Positions 52,871-60,900 of a stretch of DNA of 63,592 nt are shown here, piece by piece. Source of the stretch: Bacillota bacterium (GTDB lineage Bacteria; Bacillota; Sulfobacillia; JAIMAT01). A model generated the notes under the pieces. It ran no database searches, was not told the origin of the DNA, and saw only the letters and a list, made by a program, of their open reading frames with translations. Positions within the stretch are counted from its first letter, which is position 1. Each line of letters begins with the position of its first letter. The stretch is from contig JASBVS010000003.1 of NCBI GenBank assembly GCA_029960955.1, forward strand, positions 70,194 through 133,785, given 5' to 3'. Position numbers and translations under genes: made by a program.

Positions 52871-53509
52871 GTGCAGAAGGCCTCGGGCACGCGAAGGCGG
52901 GGGGCGACCTTCTGGCTGGCGGTGGGCGGTGCCGCCGTCCTCCTCCTCGCGGCCGTCGCCTGGCGGCTGCTCGCCGCCGGGCCGCCGCACTTCCAGGGCG
53001 ACCTCCTCCGCCCGCCCGCGCCCGCCCCGGACTTCCGCCTGACGGACGCCGAAGGGCGAAGCTTCGACCTGGCCTCGCTCCGCGGAAAGGTGGTCCTCCT
53101 CTATTTCGGTTACACCACCTGCCCCGACGTCTGCCCGACCACCCTCGCCGACCTGCGCCAGGTCCAGGAGAGGCTCGGGGCCGACGCGGAGCGGGTCCGC
53201 GTGCTCTTCGTCACCGTCGATCCGGAGCGCGACACGCCCGCGCGCATCGCGGGCTACCTGAAGCCCTACGGCTTCCGGCCGGCCGCCGCCGGCCTGACGG
53301 GCAGCCTGGCGCAGCTCGAGCCGGTCTGGAAGGCGTACGGCGTCTACGTCCACAAGCGGCAGGTGCCGGGCGCGGCGACCTACCTCGTCGACCACACGGC
53401 CTACGTCTACCTGATCGACCCGCTCGGGCGGCTCCGGCTCCTCTTCCCCTACGGAACGTCCCCCGACGCGGTGCTGCACGACGTCCGTCTGATCCTGGCG
53501 GGCTACTGA
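52871..53509 (+). CDS. SCO1/SenC family copper chaperone
   Basis: 212 residues: membrane anchor (TFWLAVGGAAVLLLAAVAW) then an extracellular thioredoxin fold. Copper ligands are the CxxxC pair in TTCPDVCPTT and the distant His in LVDHTAYVYLID. SCO proteins load or reduce the CuA centre of cytochrome oxidase subunit II. GTG 52871 has GAGGTGA 6 nt upstream. It is the first gene of a seven-gene plus-strand island; the region before it (52715-52870) contains an AT-rich patch with TACAAT, a probable -10. Confidence 0.93.
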   Translation: MQKASGTRRRGATFWLAVGGAAVLLLAAVAWRLLAAGPPHFQGDLLRPPAPAPDFRLTDAEGRSFDLASLRGKVVLLYFGYTTCPDVCPTTLADLRQVQERLGADAERVRVLFVTVDPERDTPARIAGYLKPYGFRPAAAGLTGSLAQLEPVWKAYGVYVHKRQVPGAATYLVDHTAYVYLIDPLGRLRLLFPYGTSPDAVLHDVRLILAGY

Positions 53510-53566
53510 GCGGCCGGCCGTCCAGCCGCCGACCGCCCCGACCGCCGAAAGGAGGTCGCTCACCTA

Positions 53567-54055
53567 GTGGATGCTCGGATCCGGCAGAAGACGAGGGTCG
53601 CCCTGGGGGTGACCGCCCTCCTGCTGCTCCTGGCGGGTTGTTCGGCGACGCCCTCGACGCAGGCTTCCGGCGCCCGGCTGCGTGTCAGCCAGGGCTGGGC
53701 GCGCGCGGCCGAAGCCGGCCAGAACGCCGCGGTCTACCTGACGATCGAGAACCCGACCGGCCAGGCGGACCGGCTCGTCTCCGCCGCCACGGACGTGGCC
53801 CGGCGCGCGGAGATCCACCGGAGCCGCATGGTCGGTGGCGTGATGGAGATGGAGCCGGTCACCGGCGGGCTGCCGATCCCGGCCGGGAAGAACCTCTCCC
53901 TTGCGCCGGGCGGTTACCACATCATGCTCTTCGGCCTCCAGCGGACGCTCAACCCCGGCGAGCGGTTCGACCTGCGGCTTCGATTCGAGCGCGCCGGCGC
54001 CGTGACCGTGCCGGTGGAGGTCCGCAGCGCCGCTTCCGCCATGCCCGGCATGTGA
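53567..54055 (+). CDS. PCuAC-type copper chaperone lipoprotein
   Basis: 162 residues. The lipobox LLLLLAGCSA (Cys25) anchors it outside. The PCuA(C) domain shows the copper pattern: His in RRAEIHRSRMVGGVMEMEPV (with Met residues) and the later GGYHIMLFGL (His-x-Met). These proteins hand Cu(I) to SCO or directly to oxidase CuA. GTG 53567 has AAAGGAGG 11 nt before. It lies between SCO1 and the COX2 fusion gene in the same direction. Confidence 0.9.
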   Translation: MDARIRQKTRVALGVTALLLLLAGCSATPSTQASGARLRVSQGWARAAEAGQNAAVYLTIENPTGQADRLVSAATDVARRAEIHRSRMVGGVMEMEPVTGGLPIPAGKNLSLAPGGYHIMLFGLQRTLNPGERFDLRLRFERAGAVTVPVEVRSAASAMPGM

Positions 54056-54068
54056 GAGCGGAGGAAGG

Positions 54069-55808
54069 GTGGCGGCGATGGAAAGGCAGGAAGCCCGCCG
54101 GCAACCGGGAGCGACCCGCGGCGCACGCGCATCCGGCGCTCTCCGCCGCCTGCGCGTGGCGGGGGCGGCGCTCCTCCTCCTGCTGGGCGCCGGCGTCGCC
54201 GCCAGGCACTTCCGTCTCCTCTCCGCCGAGCCGCCCTCCCGGCCCGCGCTCCGCGTCGAGGTGATCGGGCACACCTGGTGGTGGGAGTTCCGCTATCCCG
54301 ACTACGGCTTCGTCACCGCCAACGAGATGCACATCCCGGTGGGGGAGCCGGTCGAGCTGGACGTGCGCTCCGCCGACGTCGTCCACGCCTTCTGGGTGCA
54401 GGATCTCGTCCGGCAGCTGACGGCCAACCCCTGGCACGGCACCGCCGGCCGGGTCGTGGCCAGCCGGGCGGGTGTCTACTGGGGCGAATGCAAGCAGCTC
54501 TGCGGTCTCAACGACGCCAACATGCGCCTGCGCGTGGTGGCCGAGCCGCCTTCCGACTTCGCCCGCTGGGTGGCCTCGCACCAGAACCCCGTCGGCCTGC
54601 GCGACCTCCAGGGCGAGGCGCTGGCCGGCTGGCGGCTCTTCGACGGCCCGGCCGGCTGCAGCAGCTGCCACACCATCGCCGGCACGCCCGCCCAGGGGAA
54701 GGCCGGCCCCGACCTGACCGGAATCGGCGACAGGCTGGGGGTGGGCGCCATGGCCCTGGTGCCGGCCGACAGCGCTCACCTGGCGGCCTGGCTCCGCGAC
54801 CCCCAGCAGGTGAAGCCCGGGGCGACCATGCGCCTCCCGCGCAAGCTGAGCCCGCGCGAGATCGAGGAGATCGTCGCCTTCCTGCGCACGCAGCGCACCT
54901 ACGCCAGCCCGGTCACCCGCGCCGCCCTGGAAGACCCGACCCGCCTGGTGGGCACCGACATCCCCACCGTTCTGCTGACCGGTCCCTGGCGGAAGGACCT
55001 GCCGGTCTGGGCTCCGGCCGCCGCGCTCGCCGTGCTCTACGGCCTCGGCTGGCGGCGGCTGAGGAGCAGGAGCCGCCGTGCCGCTCTCCCGCCCTGGCGG
55101 GCCGCCGCCTGGTTCGCCGGCCTGGCCGTCGCCGTGACGGCTCTGGAATCGCCGGTCGACGCCCTCGCCGACCACCTGCTCACCTTCCACATGGTGGAGC
55201 ACCAGCTCCTCATCATGGTGGCGGCTCCGCTGCTCCTCATGGGCGCTCCGCTGCTCGTCCTCCCGTGGGCGCTGCCGGAGGGCTGGCGGCAAGGGTGGGC
55301 GCGGCGGATGGCGCCGGGGGCGGCGCGCGGGGCGGCGCACCTCGCGGAGCGACCCTGGGCGGGGTGGCTCCTCTTCCACGCGGTCCTCCTCCTCTGGCAC
55401 GCGCCCCTCCTCTACAACCTGGCCGAGGGCGCCGTCTGGGTACACGACCTCGAACACCTCTGCTTCCTGCTGTCGGCGCTCCTCTTCTGGGCTCCGGCGG
55501 TGGGGCTCGTCCCCGGGAGGCGCGGCCGGATGGAGCCGGGCACGGGCGTCGCCTACTTCGGCTTCGCCTTCCTCGCCGGGGAGACGCTGGCGGTCTGGTT
55601 CCTCTTCAGCAGCACGCCCATCTACAGCTTTTATGCGCAGGTCGCACAGCCCTGGATCTACGGGCTCTCCCCCATGCTGGACCAGCAGCTGGCGGGAGCG
55701 GTGATGATGGGCTTCGGGCTCCAGCTCGGGCTGGCGATCGCGCTGGAGGCGGCACGCTGGCTGGCCCGGCTGGAGGCGGAGCCGGCGGGAGGCGGGGTAC
55801 GGGGATGA
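54069..55808 (+). CDS. COX2-like / cytochrome c / CtaG fusion protein
   Basis: 579 residues. Order: one TM helix (about 28-45); a COX2 CuA-type cupredoxin (about 60-165) with HTWWWEFRYPDYG and VVHAFWV (His106); a class I cytochrome c domain (about 180-280) with CSSCH (C197, C200, H201) and axial Met in ATMRLP; then a C-terminal CtaG-type domain with about six to seven TM helices (about 315-565; LLTFHMVEHQLLIMVAAPLLL, LLLWHAPLLYNLA). The CuA motif reads CKQLCGLNDANM: Cys141, Cys145 and Met152 are present, but the expected His is Asp149 and the usual Glu is Gln. No subunit I, III or IV gene is adjacent. GTG 54069 (GGAGG) or ATG 54078 may be the start. Confidence 0.83.
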   Translation: MAAMERQEARRQPGATRGARASGALRRLRVAGAALLLLLGAGVAARHFRLLSAEPPSRPALRVEVIGHTWWWEFRYPDYGFVTANEMHIPVGEPVELDVRSADVVHAFWVQDLVRQLTANPWHGTAGRVVASRAGVYWGECKQLCGLNDANMRLRVVAEPPSDFARWVASHQNPVGLRDLQGEALAGWRLFDGPAGCSSCHTIAGTPAQGKAGPDLTGIGDRLGVGAMALVPADSAHLAAWLRDPQQVKPGATMRLPRKLSPREIEEIVAFLRTQRTYASPVTRAALEDPTRLVGTDIPTVLLTGPWRKDLPVWAPAAALAVLYGLGWRRLRSRSRRAALPPWRAAAWFAGLAVAVTALESPVDALADHLLTFHMVEHQLLIMVAAPLLLMGAPLLVLPWALPEGWRQGWARRMAPGAARGAAHLAERPWAGWLLFHAVLLLWHAPLLYNLAEGAVWVHDLEHLCFLLSALLFWAPAVGLVPGRRGRMEPGTGVAYFGFAFLAGETLAVWFLFSSTPIYSFYAQVAQPWIYGLSPMLDQQLAGAVMMGFGLQLGLAIALEAARWLARLEAEPAGGGVRG

Positions 55809-56695
55809 AGTGGCTGGTGGACGGCGCGATCCCGGGGCGGGTGCTCTGGCCGGCGGTCCTCCTTCCCGCGCTCATGGCCGGCGGCTTCGAGTTCGTCCGT
55901 CATGGACTGCCCTTCTTCGAAGCCATGCCGACGCCGCTGGGCAACCTGGCGACCGCCTCTCTCGCCCTGGTGGGGAGCCTCTTCTACCTCCGCTACGTCT
56001 TCCGCCTCGTCACGCGCCTGGTCGGGCAGGCGGAGGCGGAGCGCGCGGCGCGGCTGGCGCTGGAGCAGCGGGAGTCGGTGGCGGCCGAGCTGCACGACCG
56101 CGTCTTGCAGACGCTCTTCTTCCTCGGCGTCGCCTTGCGTCATCTCCGCCAGAAGGTGCCGTCCGACCTCGCCGCCGAGGTGGACGACGTGCTGGCCTCC
56201 CTGGACGAGGTCGATGCGGAGGTGCGGCGCACCATCGACCGCCTGCGCCAGGCGGAGGCCGAGCGGGCGGGCGCGAAGGCGACCGACCTCCGCCGCCTGG
56301 CCGAGGAGATGCTCCTGGGTTCGGGCATCGCCCTCCGCTCCGAGCGCCCCCTCCCGGCCTCTCTGCCCCTCGAGCCGGCGGCCGGCGAGGCTCTGGTCGC
56401 CATCGTCCGCGAGGCGCTGGTCAACGCGCGGAAGCACGCGCGCGCCCGGACGGTGCGCATGGCGTGGGAGGAAGACGGCGAGGGGCGCTTCCTTCTGCGC
56501 ATCGCCGACGACGGCGCCGGCTTCGACCCCGCGAGCTCCGGGGGCGGGCTCGGCCTCGCCCTGATGCGGCGGCGGGCCGCCGAGGCGGGCTTCCAGCTGG
56601 AGCTGGAGAGCGCGCCGGGCCGGGGGACGACCTTGGCGATACGCGGGCGCGTCGCCGCGGCGCGCCGGTTGGCGGAGGTGGCCCGCGGTGCCTGA
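55805..56695 (+). CDS. NarX/DesK-type sensor histidine kinase without a separate sensor domain
   Basis: 296 residues. Two TM helices (about 12-26 and 45-65) are joined by a short loop. They are followed by a helical linker, HisKA_3 (ESVAAELHDRVLQTLFFLGVAL, phosphorylated His97) and a HATPase domain (REALVNARKHARA, ADDGAGFDP, GGGLGLALM). With almost nothing outside the membrane, it is an intramembrane-sensing type that often works with a membrane partner. ATG 55805 overlaps the fusion gene stop (ATGA), so the COX2-CtaG fusion is a strong partner candidate. It is coupled to the next regulator gene by an 8-nt overlap. Confidence 0.9.
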   Translation: MKWLVDGAIPGRVLWPAVLLPALMAGGFEFVRHGLPFFEAMPTPLGNLATASLALVGSLFYLRYVFRLVTRLVGQAEAERAARLALEQRESVAAELHDRVLQTLFFLGVALRHLRQKVPSDLAAEVDDVLASLDEVDAEVRRTIDRLRQAEAERAGAKATDLRRLAEEMLLGSGIALRSERPLPASLPLEPAAGEALVAIVREALVNARKHARARTVRMAWEEDGEGRFLLRIADDGAGFDPASSGGGLGLALMRRRAAEAGFQLELESAPGRGTTLAIRGRVAAARRLAEVARGA

Positions 56696-57407
56696 GCCGG
56701 TGCGCACGCTGGTGGTGGACGACAGCCCGCTGGCGCGGAAGGCGATCCGGACGGTGCTGGAGGAGGCGCCCGACTTCCTCGTGGTCGGCGAAGCGGGCTC
56801 CGGCGAGGAGGCGCTCGGACTGGCGGGCGAGCTGGCGCCCGATCTGGTGCTGATGGACGTGCGCATGCCCGGCATCGGCGGCATCGAGGCGACGCGCCGG
56901 CTGCGGGCGCTCTCGCCCGCCTCGGTGGTGGTCATCCTGAGCGTCTCCAGCGACGTGACCGACCTCTTCCAGGCGATCCGCAACGGCGCCCAGGGCTACC
57001 TGCTCAAGAACCTGGACCCGAGCCACTGGGTGGAGTATCTGCGCCAGGTCGTCTCCACCGGGACGCCGATCTCGCGCGAGATCGCCAGCCTGATCGTGGC
57101 CGAGTTCGCTTCCTCCAATCCCGTCCCGTCCCCGGACCTCCCGCCCGCCGCCGAGGAGGCGCTGCCGCGCCTGAGCGAGCGCGAGATGGAGGTGCTCCGG
57201 CTGACCGCGGCCGGCCTCCAGAACGAGGAGATCGCCCGGCGGCTCCACCTCTCGCCGGCCACGGTCAAGAACCACCTGCGCAACATCCTGGCCAAGCTCC
57301 ACCTGCGCAACCGGACGCAGCTGGCCTCCTACGCCTACCGGCGCGGCCTGCTCCGGCCGCACCGGCCGGGCGCGGGTCCTCCCGGCGCCCGGGCGCCGGG
57401 CCTCTAG
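56688..57407 (+). CDS. NarL/LuxR-type response regulator
   Basis: 239 residues. The receiver is canonical: Asp-Asp in LVVDDSPLARKA, acceptor Asp in LVLMDVRMPG, Lys in GYLLKN. The LuxR-type HTH is LSEREMEVLRLTAAGLQNEEIARRLHLSPATVKNHLRNILAKL. The last 30 residues are Pro/Gly/Arg-rich. GTG 56688 lies within the kinase gene end. It should be phosphorylated by the adjacent kinase; targets are likely the copper/oxidase genes around it, though no repeated operator was recognised. Confidence 0.92.
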   Translation: MPEPVRTLVVDDSPLARKAIRTVLEEAPDFLVVGEAGSGEEALGLAGELAPDLVLMDVRMPGIGGIEATRRLRALSPASVVVILSVSSDVTDLFQAIRNGAQGYLLKNLDPSHWVEYLRQVVSTGTPISREIASLIVAEFASSNPVPSPDLPPAAEEALPRLSEREMEVLRLTAAGLQNEEIARRLHLSPATVKNHLRNILAKLHLRNRTQLASYAYRRGLLRPHRPGAGPPGARAPGL

Positions 57408-57457
57408 AAGGTTGGCGACGCCGTCCAAGAGACGATCTTCGGGAGGGAAGAAAGAGG

Positions 57458-58105
57458 ATGAGAGGTCGATCGCCCCGTTCCTTCATGCGGCTGGCCGCGG
57501 TCCTGCTCGCCGCCGCCCTGGCGCTCCTCGCGCCGCTCCGGCCGGCCTGGGCGCACGCGGAGTTCGTCCGCTCCGACCCGGCCCCAGGAAGCACGGTGGA
57601 CCGCTCCCCGGCCACGGTCACCGCCTACTTCAGCGAGGAGATGGAACCCGCCTTCTCCACCATGACCGTGGTCGACGCCCAGGGGCGCTCCGTCACCGCG
57701 GGTCCGAGCCATCTCCTGGAGGGCAACCAGGCGATGCAGGTGCCTCTCCGGCCGGACCTGCAGCCGGGCGTCTACACCGTCCGCTGGAAGAACCTCTCGA
57801 CCGACGGCCACTCGCTCAGCGGCAGCTTCACGTTCCGCGTCGCCCCGGTCTCCGGCTCCGCCTCGGGCGGCACCGGCAACGCCGCGGCCCCGGCCGGCCC
57901 GGCCAGCCCGGGCACCCCGGCCAACCCGGCCGGCTCGGGCACCTCGGGCAGCCCGTCCGCCCCGGCCCCAAGCACGGCCGCGGCGCCGCCCGCAGGGGGA
58001 GCCACCCCGGCTCGGAACGGGGGAACCGCCGTCATCTGGGCGGTGACCGGCGTCGTCGCCGCCGGCGCAGTGGCGCTCGCCGCCTACCGGCTCCTGCGGC
58101 GGTAG
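57458..58105 (+). CDS. copC: CopC domain copper-binding protein, membrane-tethered
   Basis: 215 residues. The signal peptide ends at AWA-HAEF, so the mature protein starts with the copper-binding His. The CopC beta-barrel follows (SDPAPGSTVDRSPATVTAYFSEEM; TDGHSLSGSFTF with the second His). Then come a 60-residue Ala/Gly/Pro/Ser linker and a C-terminal TM helix (GTAVIWAVTGVVAAGAVALAAY). This tail-anchored form is common in Gram-positive bacteria. ATG 57458 follows GGGAGGGAAGAAAGAGG. The next gene, encoding CopD, starts 4 nt later, the usual pairing. Confidence 0.92.
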   Translation: MRGRSPRSFMRLAAVLLAAALALLAPLRPAWAHAEFVRSDPAPGSTVDRSPATVTAYFSEEMEPAFSTMTVVDAQGRSVTAGPSHLLEGNQAMQVPLRPDLQPGVYTVRWKNLSTDGHSLSGSFTFRVAPVSGSASGGTGNAAAPAGPASPGTPANPAGSGTSGSPSAPAPSTAAAPPAGGATPARNGGTAVIWAVTGVVAAGAVALAAYRLLRR

Positions 58106-58108
58106 CTT

Positions 58109-60625
58109 ATGCGGGCGCGCGCCGCGCGGGAGCGGCCGGCCGGGCCGCCGGCGACCGGATCGGCGACGGTCGCGCCCGGTTGGGAGTGGTTCCGGCGCGC
58201 GCTGGCCGCCGGCGCCTTCGGCCTCGCCGCCCTGGCCGCCTGGCGCCTTCTCGGGTCGGTCAGCATGATGCCGCCCGACCCCTCGAGCAGCCTGCTCTTC
58301 AGCCTGCGGGCGCTGGCCTTCGCCCTCTGGGTGGCACCGCCCTTCGTCGCTCCGCGCCTGGGCGGCCTGCCGCCTGAGGCGGCGCCCTATCGCCGTCTCT
58401 CCCTGGCCGCGGGCGGTGCCTACCTCCTCGTCGACGCGGCGCTCACCTGGGTGCGCCTGGCCGAGCTGCTCGGCACCCCCCTTCCGGCGGCGCGGCCCGA
58501 GACGCTCCTCTTCCTGACGGGGACCGCGTACGGGCGGCTCTGGCTCGCCCGCCTGGCGCTCTCCGGGGCGGCCCTGCTGGCCGAGTGGCGGGGGGTGCGA
58601 CCGGCGGTCCGGGGCGCCATGCTGCTGGCCTTGAGCATCGCGGTGGCACTCGGCGCCCACGCCGGCTCGAGCCCGCGCCCCTGGCTCGCCGTCCCGGCGG
58701 ACGTGCTGCACCAGTGGGCGACCGGCGTCTGGCTGGGCGGCGTCCTGCTCCTGGCCTTCGTCGAGCGCCCGCGCCGTCTCGCCGGGGGGCGCGAGCTGGG
58801 CCACCAGGAGCTGCGCCGCTTCTCGCAGCTGGCCGCGCGGGCGCTGGCGCTGGTGGTCTTCAGCGGGCTGCTCTCCGCGGTCGACCGCTTCCTGCCGCTG
58901 CCCGATCCGCTCCGTTCGGACTACGGCCACGCGCTCCTCGTCAAGCTGGGCTTCTGGGCGCTGGCCCTGCTGGCGGCGGCGAGCCACCGCCTCTGGACGG
59001 AGCCGCGGCTGGAGCGCGCCGAGGCGGCGGGCGAGGCGCCGGCGCCGGGCCGCCTCTTCGCCCGCGCGCTCCGCTTCGAGACGGCGGCGCTCCTCCTGGT
59101 CCTGCTGGCCACCGGCGTCCTCACAGGAAGCTCGCCCCCCGACCCCGAGCTGCCGCTCCCCGGCTACGCGCTGGCCTGGACGCTGGAGCAACCGGCGCTT
59201 CCGCTCTGGGCGGCGCTTGTGGGGCTGGGCCTAGCGGTCTTGGTGGCCGCGCCGGTCCGCGGCCGCCCCCCCGAGAGGCCGGGCGTCGCCTTGGCCGGCC
59301 TCGGCCTTCTGGCGGGTGCCCTCCTCGCCGCCGATCCGGCTCTGGTGCTGGGCGGTGGCCCGGCGGGCCAGTACCAGGCGGCGCAGTCGGCCGGGCCCTA
59401 CCGGCTCGAGCTTCGCCTCTCGCCGGTGGTGGCCGGCTGGAACCGGCTCGACCTGACCGTGCAGAAGGACGGCCGCCCGGTCGACGGTCTCGCGGTCCAG
59501 GCCCAGGTGGAGAGCCTCGACATGGCGATGGGCACGGCCAGCTTCTGGATGGCGCCGCAGGGCTCCGGCCGCTACGCCGCCTCGACGGACGCCTTCAGCA
59601 TGGCCGGCAGCTGGCAGCTCCTCCTCACTCTCGGTCCGGCGGCCGCCGGCGCCTCCGCCGCCGGCGGGCCGCCGGCGGCGACGGCCATCTTCCGGTTCTC
59701 GGTGGCGCCCCCGGGCGGCTCGCCGGACTGCACCTGGGCGATCGACCCGTCGCTCCGCCCGCTGCGGGCGAACCTGGGCGCGCCCGTCTACGCGCTCGCC
59801 GCCTCGCCCCGCTCGGCCGACGTGGCCCTGGCGGGCACGGGGGACGGCGCCTTCTGGACGAAGGACGGAGGGCGCAGCTGGCGCCGGGTGGGGGTCGCCG
59901 GCCGCGGGGCCGTCCAGGCCGTGGCCATCGCGCCGGACGGGCGCAGCTGGTACCTGGTCGTCGACCGGCACCTCTGGCTCTCCACCGACGCGGGCGCGAG
60001 CTGGCACCCCGAGGCGGCGCCGGGAGGGTCGGTGGGAGCGCTGCTTCCTTCGCCATGGCGAAGCGGAGGGCTCTGGGCCGCCACCGAGGAGGGGGTGCTC
60101 TACAGCCCGGACCGCGGGCGGAGCTGGCACCTCCTGGCCCGGGGGCCCGAAGTCCGGGACCTGATCGCGCTGGCCGCCGACCCCGCGGCGCCCGGAACGC
60201 TCTACGCGGGCGGGCGGAACGGCCTCCTCCGCTCGCAGGACGGCGGCCGGAGCTGGAGGCTCGCGGCGCCGCAAGCGAAGCTCGCCTACCGCATCGTGGT
60301 CCTGCCCCCCTCCACCGTCTGGGCCGCCGCCATGGACGCGGGCGCCTGGGTCAGCCGCGACGGGGGCCGCAGCTGGCACGAGTCGGACCAGGGCATCTTC
60401 GTCAAGGGGCTGATGGGCCTGGCGGCCTGGGACGGCGGCCGGCGGCTGATGGCCGGCTCCATGGGCGGCGGCCTCTCGACCAGCCAGGACGGCGGGGCGA
60501 CCTGGCAGAGCGCCGCCTGCCCGGCCGCCACCATCTTCCTCCTCGCCGGCGGCGAGGAGGAAGGGCGCGCCACCGTCTGGGTGGGCGACTCCACGGGCGT
60601 CCTCCGCCTGGAGCCGCCGCGCTGA
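58109..60625 (+). CDS. CopD - FixH/YtkA-like - BNR beta-propeller fusion
   Basis: 838 residues. Residues 1 to about 420 hold a CopD-type copper-import membrane domain with about nine TM helices (VLHQWATGVWLGGVLLL and FSQLAARALALVVFSGLLSA are family blocks). Residues about 430-545 form an extracellular beta domain resembling FixH/YtkA (YRLELRLSPVVAGWNRLDLTV; LDMAMGTASFWMAPQGSGRY; SMAGSWQLLLTL). Residues about 560-838 carry at least six Asp-box repeats (KDGGRSW, TDAGASW, PDRGRSW, QDGGRSW, RDGGRSW, QDGGATW), a BNR/sortilin-like propeller outside the cell. This three-part fusion is not one I know. ATG 58109 is 4 nt after copC. Confidence 0.82.
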   Translation: MRARAARERPAGPPATGSATVAPGWEWFRRALAAGAFGLAALAAWRLLGSVSMMPPDPSSSLLFSLRALAFALWVAPPFVAPRLGGLPPEAAPYRRLSLAAGGAYLLVDAALTWVRLAELLGTPLPAARPETLLFLTGTAYGRLWLARLALSGAALLAEWRGVRPAVRGAMLLALSIAVALGAHAGSSPRPWLAVPADVLHQWATGVWLGGVLLLAFVERPRRLAGGRELGHQELRRFSQLAARALALVVFSGLLSAVDRFLPLPDPLRSDYGHALLVKLGFWALALLAAASHRLWTEPRLERAEAAGEAPAPGRLFARALRFETAALLLVLLATGVLTGSSPPDPELPLPGYALAWTLEQPALPLWAALVGLGLAVLVAAPVRGRPPERPGVALAGLGLLAGALLAADPALVLGGGPAGQYQAAQSAGPYRLELRLSPVVAGWNRLDLTVQKDGRPVDGLAVQAQVESLDMAMGTASFWMAPQGSGRYAASTDAFSMAGSWQLLLTLGPAAAGASAAGGPPAATAIFRFSVAPPGGSPDCTWAIDPSLRPLRANLGAPVYALAASPRSADVALAGTGDGAFWTKDGGRSWRRVGVAGRGAVQAVAIAPDGRSWYLVVDRHLWLSTDAGASWHPEAAPGGSVGALLPSPWRSGGLWAATEEGVLYSPDRGRSWHLLARGPEVRDLIALAADPAAPGTLYAGGRNGLLRSQDGGRSWRLAAPQAKLAYRIVVLPPSTVWAAAMDAGAWVSRDGGRSWHESDQGIFVKGLMGLAAWDGGRRLMAGSMGGGLSTSQDGGATWQSAACPAATIFLLAGGEEEGRATVWVGDSTGVLRLEPPR

Positions 60626-60700
60626 CGCGTCGCCGCGGCCGGGTCCGCCGCCTCGCCCGCCGCCGGCCCGCCGCTTCGCTTCCGACCCGTTCGCGTGACG

Positions 60701-60799
60701 GCCGTTTAAACGGCTGAACGCACCTCCAGAGTCATCGCCTTTCGGCCTGCTCCGGGCTTCCCCATCGAGTGCCCGGAGCTGATCCCCAGAAGTGCGTTC
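60701..60799 (-). ncRNA. Candidate structured small RNA, family unknown
   Basis: Read on the minus strand from a promoter ending at 60806. GAACGCAC (60799-60792) pairs with GTGCGTTC (60723-60716), and pairing continues through TTCT/GGAG, GGGG/CTCT, a bulged A and TCA/TGA, giving about 19 bp. Inside are a 9-bp hairpin (GCTCCGGGC / GCCCGGAGC, 13-nt loop) and GCC-GAAA-GGC, making a three-way junction. The palindrome GCCGTTTAAACGGC (60701-60714) then forms a terminal hairpin. No open frame lies within it. It does not match SRP RNA, 6S, tmRNA or riboswitch classes I can recall. It might also act as terminator for copD from the other strand. Confidence 0.55.
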
Positions 60800-60805
60800 G
60801 TCTTC

Positions 60806-60833
60806 AATATAGCCGATCACCGCCCCCTGTCAA
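60806..60833 (-). promoter_or_regulatory. Near-consensus promoter firing into the small RNA
   Basis: On the minus strand: TTGACA (60828-60833, 6 of 6), 16-bp spacer, TATATT (60806-60811, 5 of 6). It is the best sigma-A promoter in the window, yet downstream there is no protein gene on this strand, only the 3' end of copD in antisense. Predicted transcript start is about 60799, exactly where the structured region begins. Confidence 0.7.
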
Positions 60834-60859
60834 CCGCCTCGCAAAAACTCACTGCAAAG

Positions 60860-60868
60860 TATGCAATT
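60860..60868 (-). promoter_or_regulatory. AATTGCATA motif upstream of the small RNA promoter
   Basis: The minus strand reads AATTGCATA, then CTTTGCAG, 27 bp upstream of the -35. The same 9-mer begins the dyad overlapping the EAL gene promoter (61836). The FUR-family gene lies between the two copies, which suggests (does not prove) that it binds both. Confidence 0.4.
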
Positions 60869-60900
60869 CCGGGGCTCCCGCGCCGGGCCGGCTCTCCGCC

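Noticed and set aside
60716..60799. SRP (4.5S) RNA, tRNA-Sec or fluoride/SAM riboswitch for the structured RNA
   Set aside because: None of the conserved SRP apical loop, tRNA arms or riboswitch cores could be aligned; there is also no downstream gene on this strand for a riboswitch to control.
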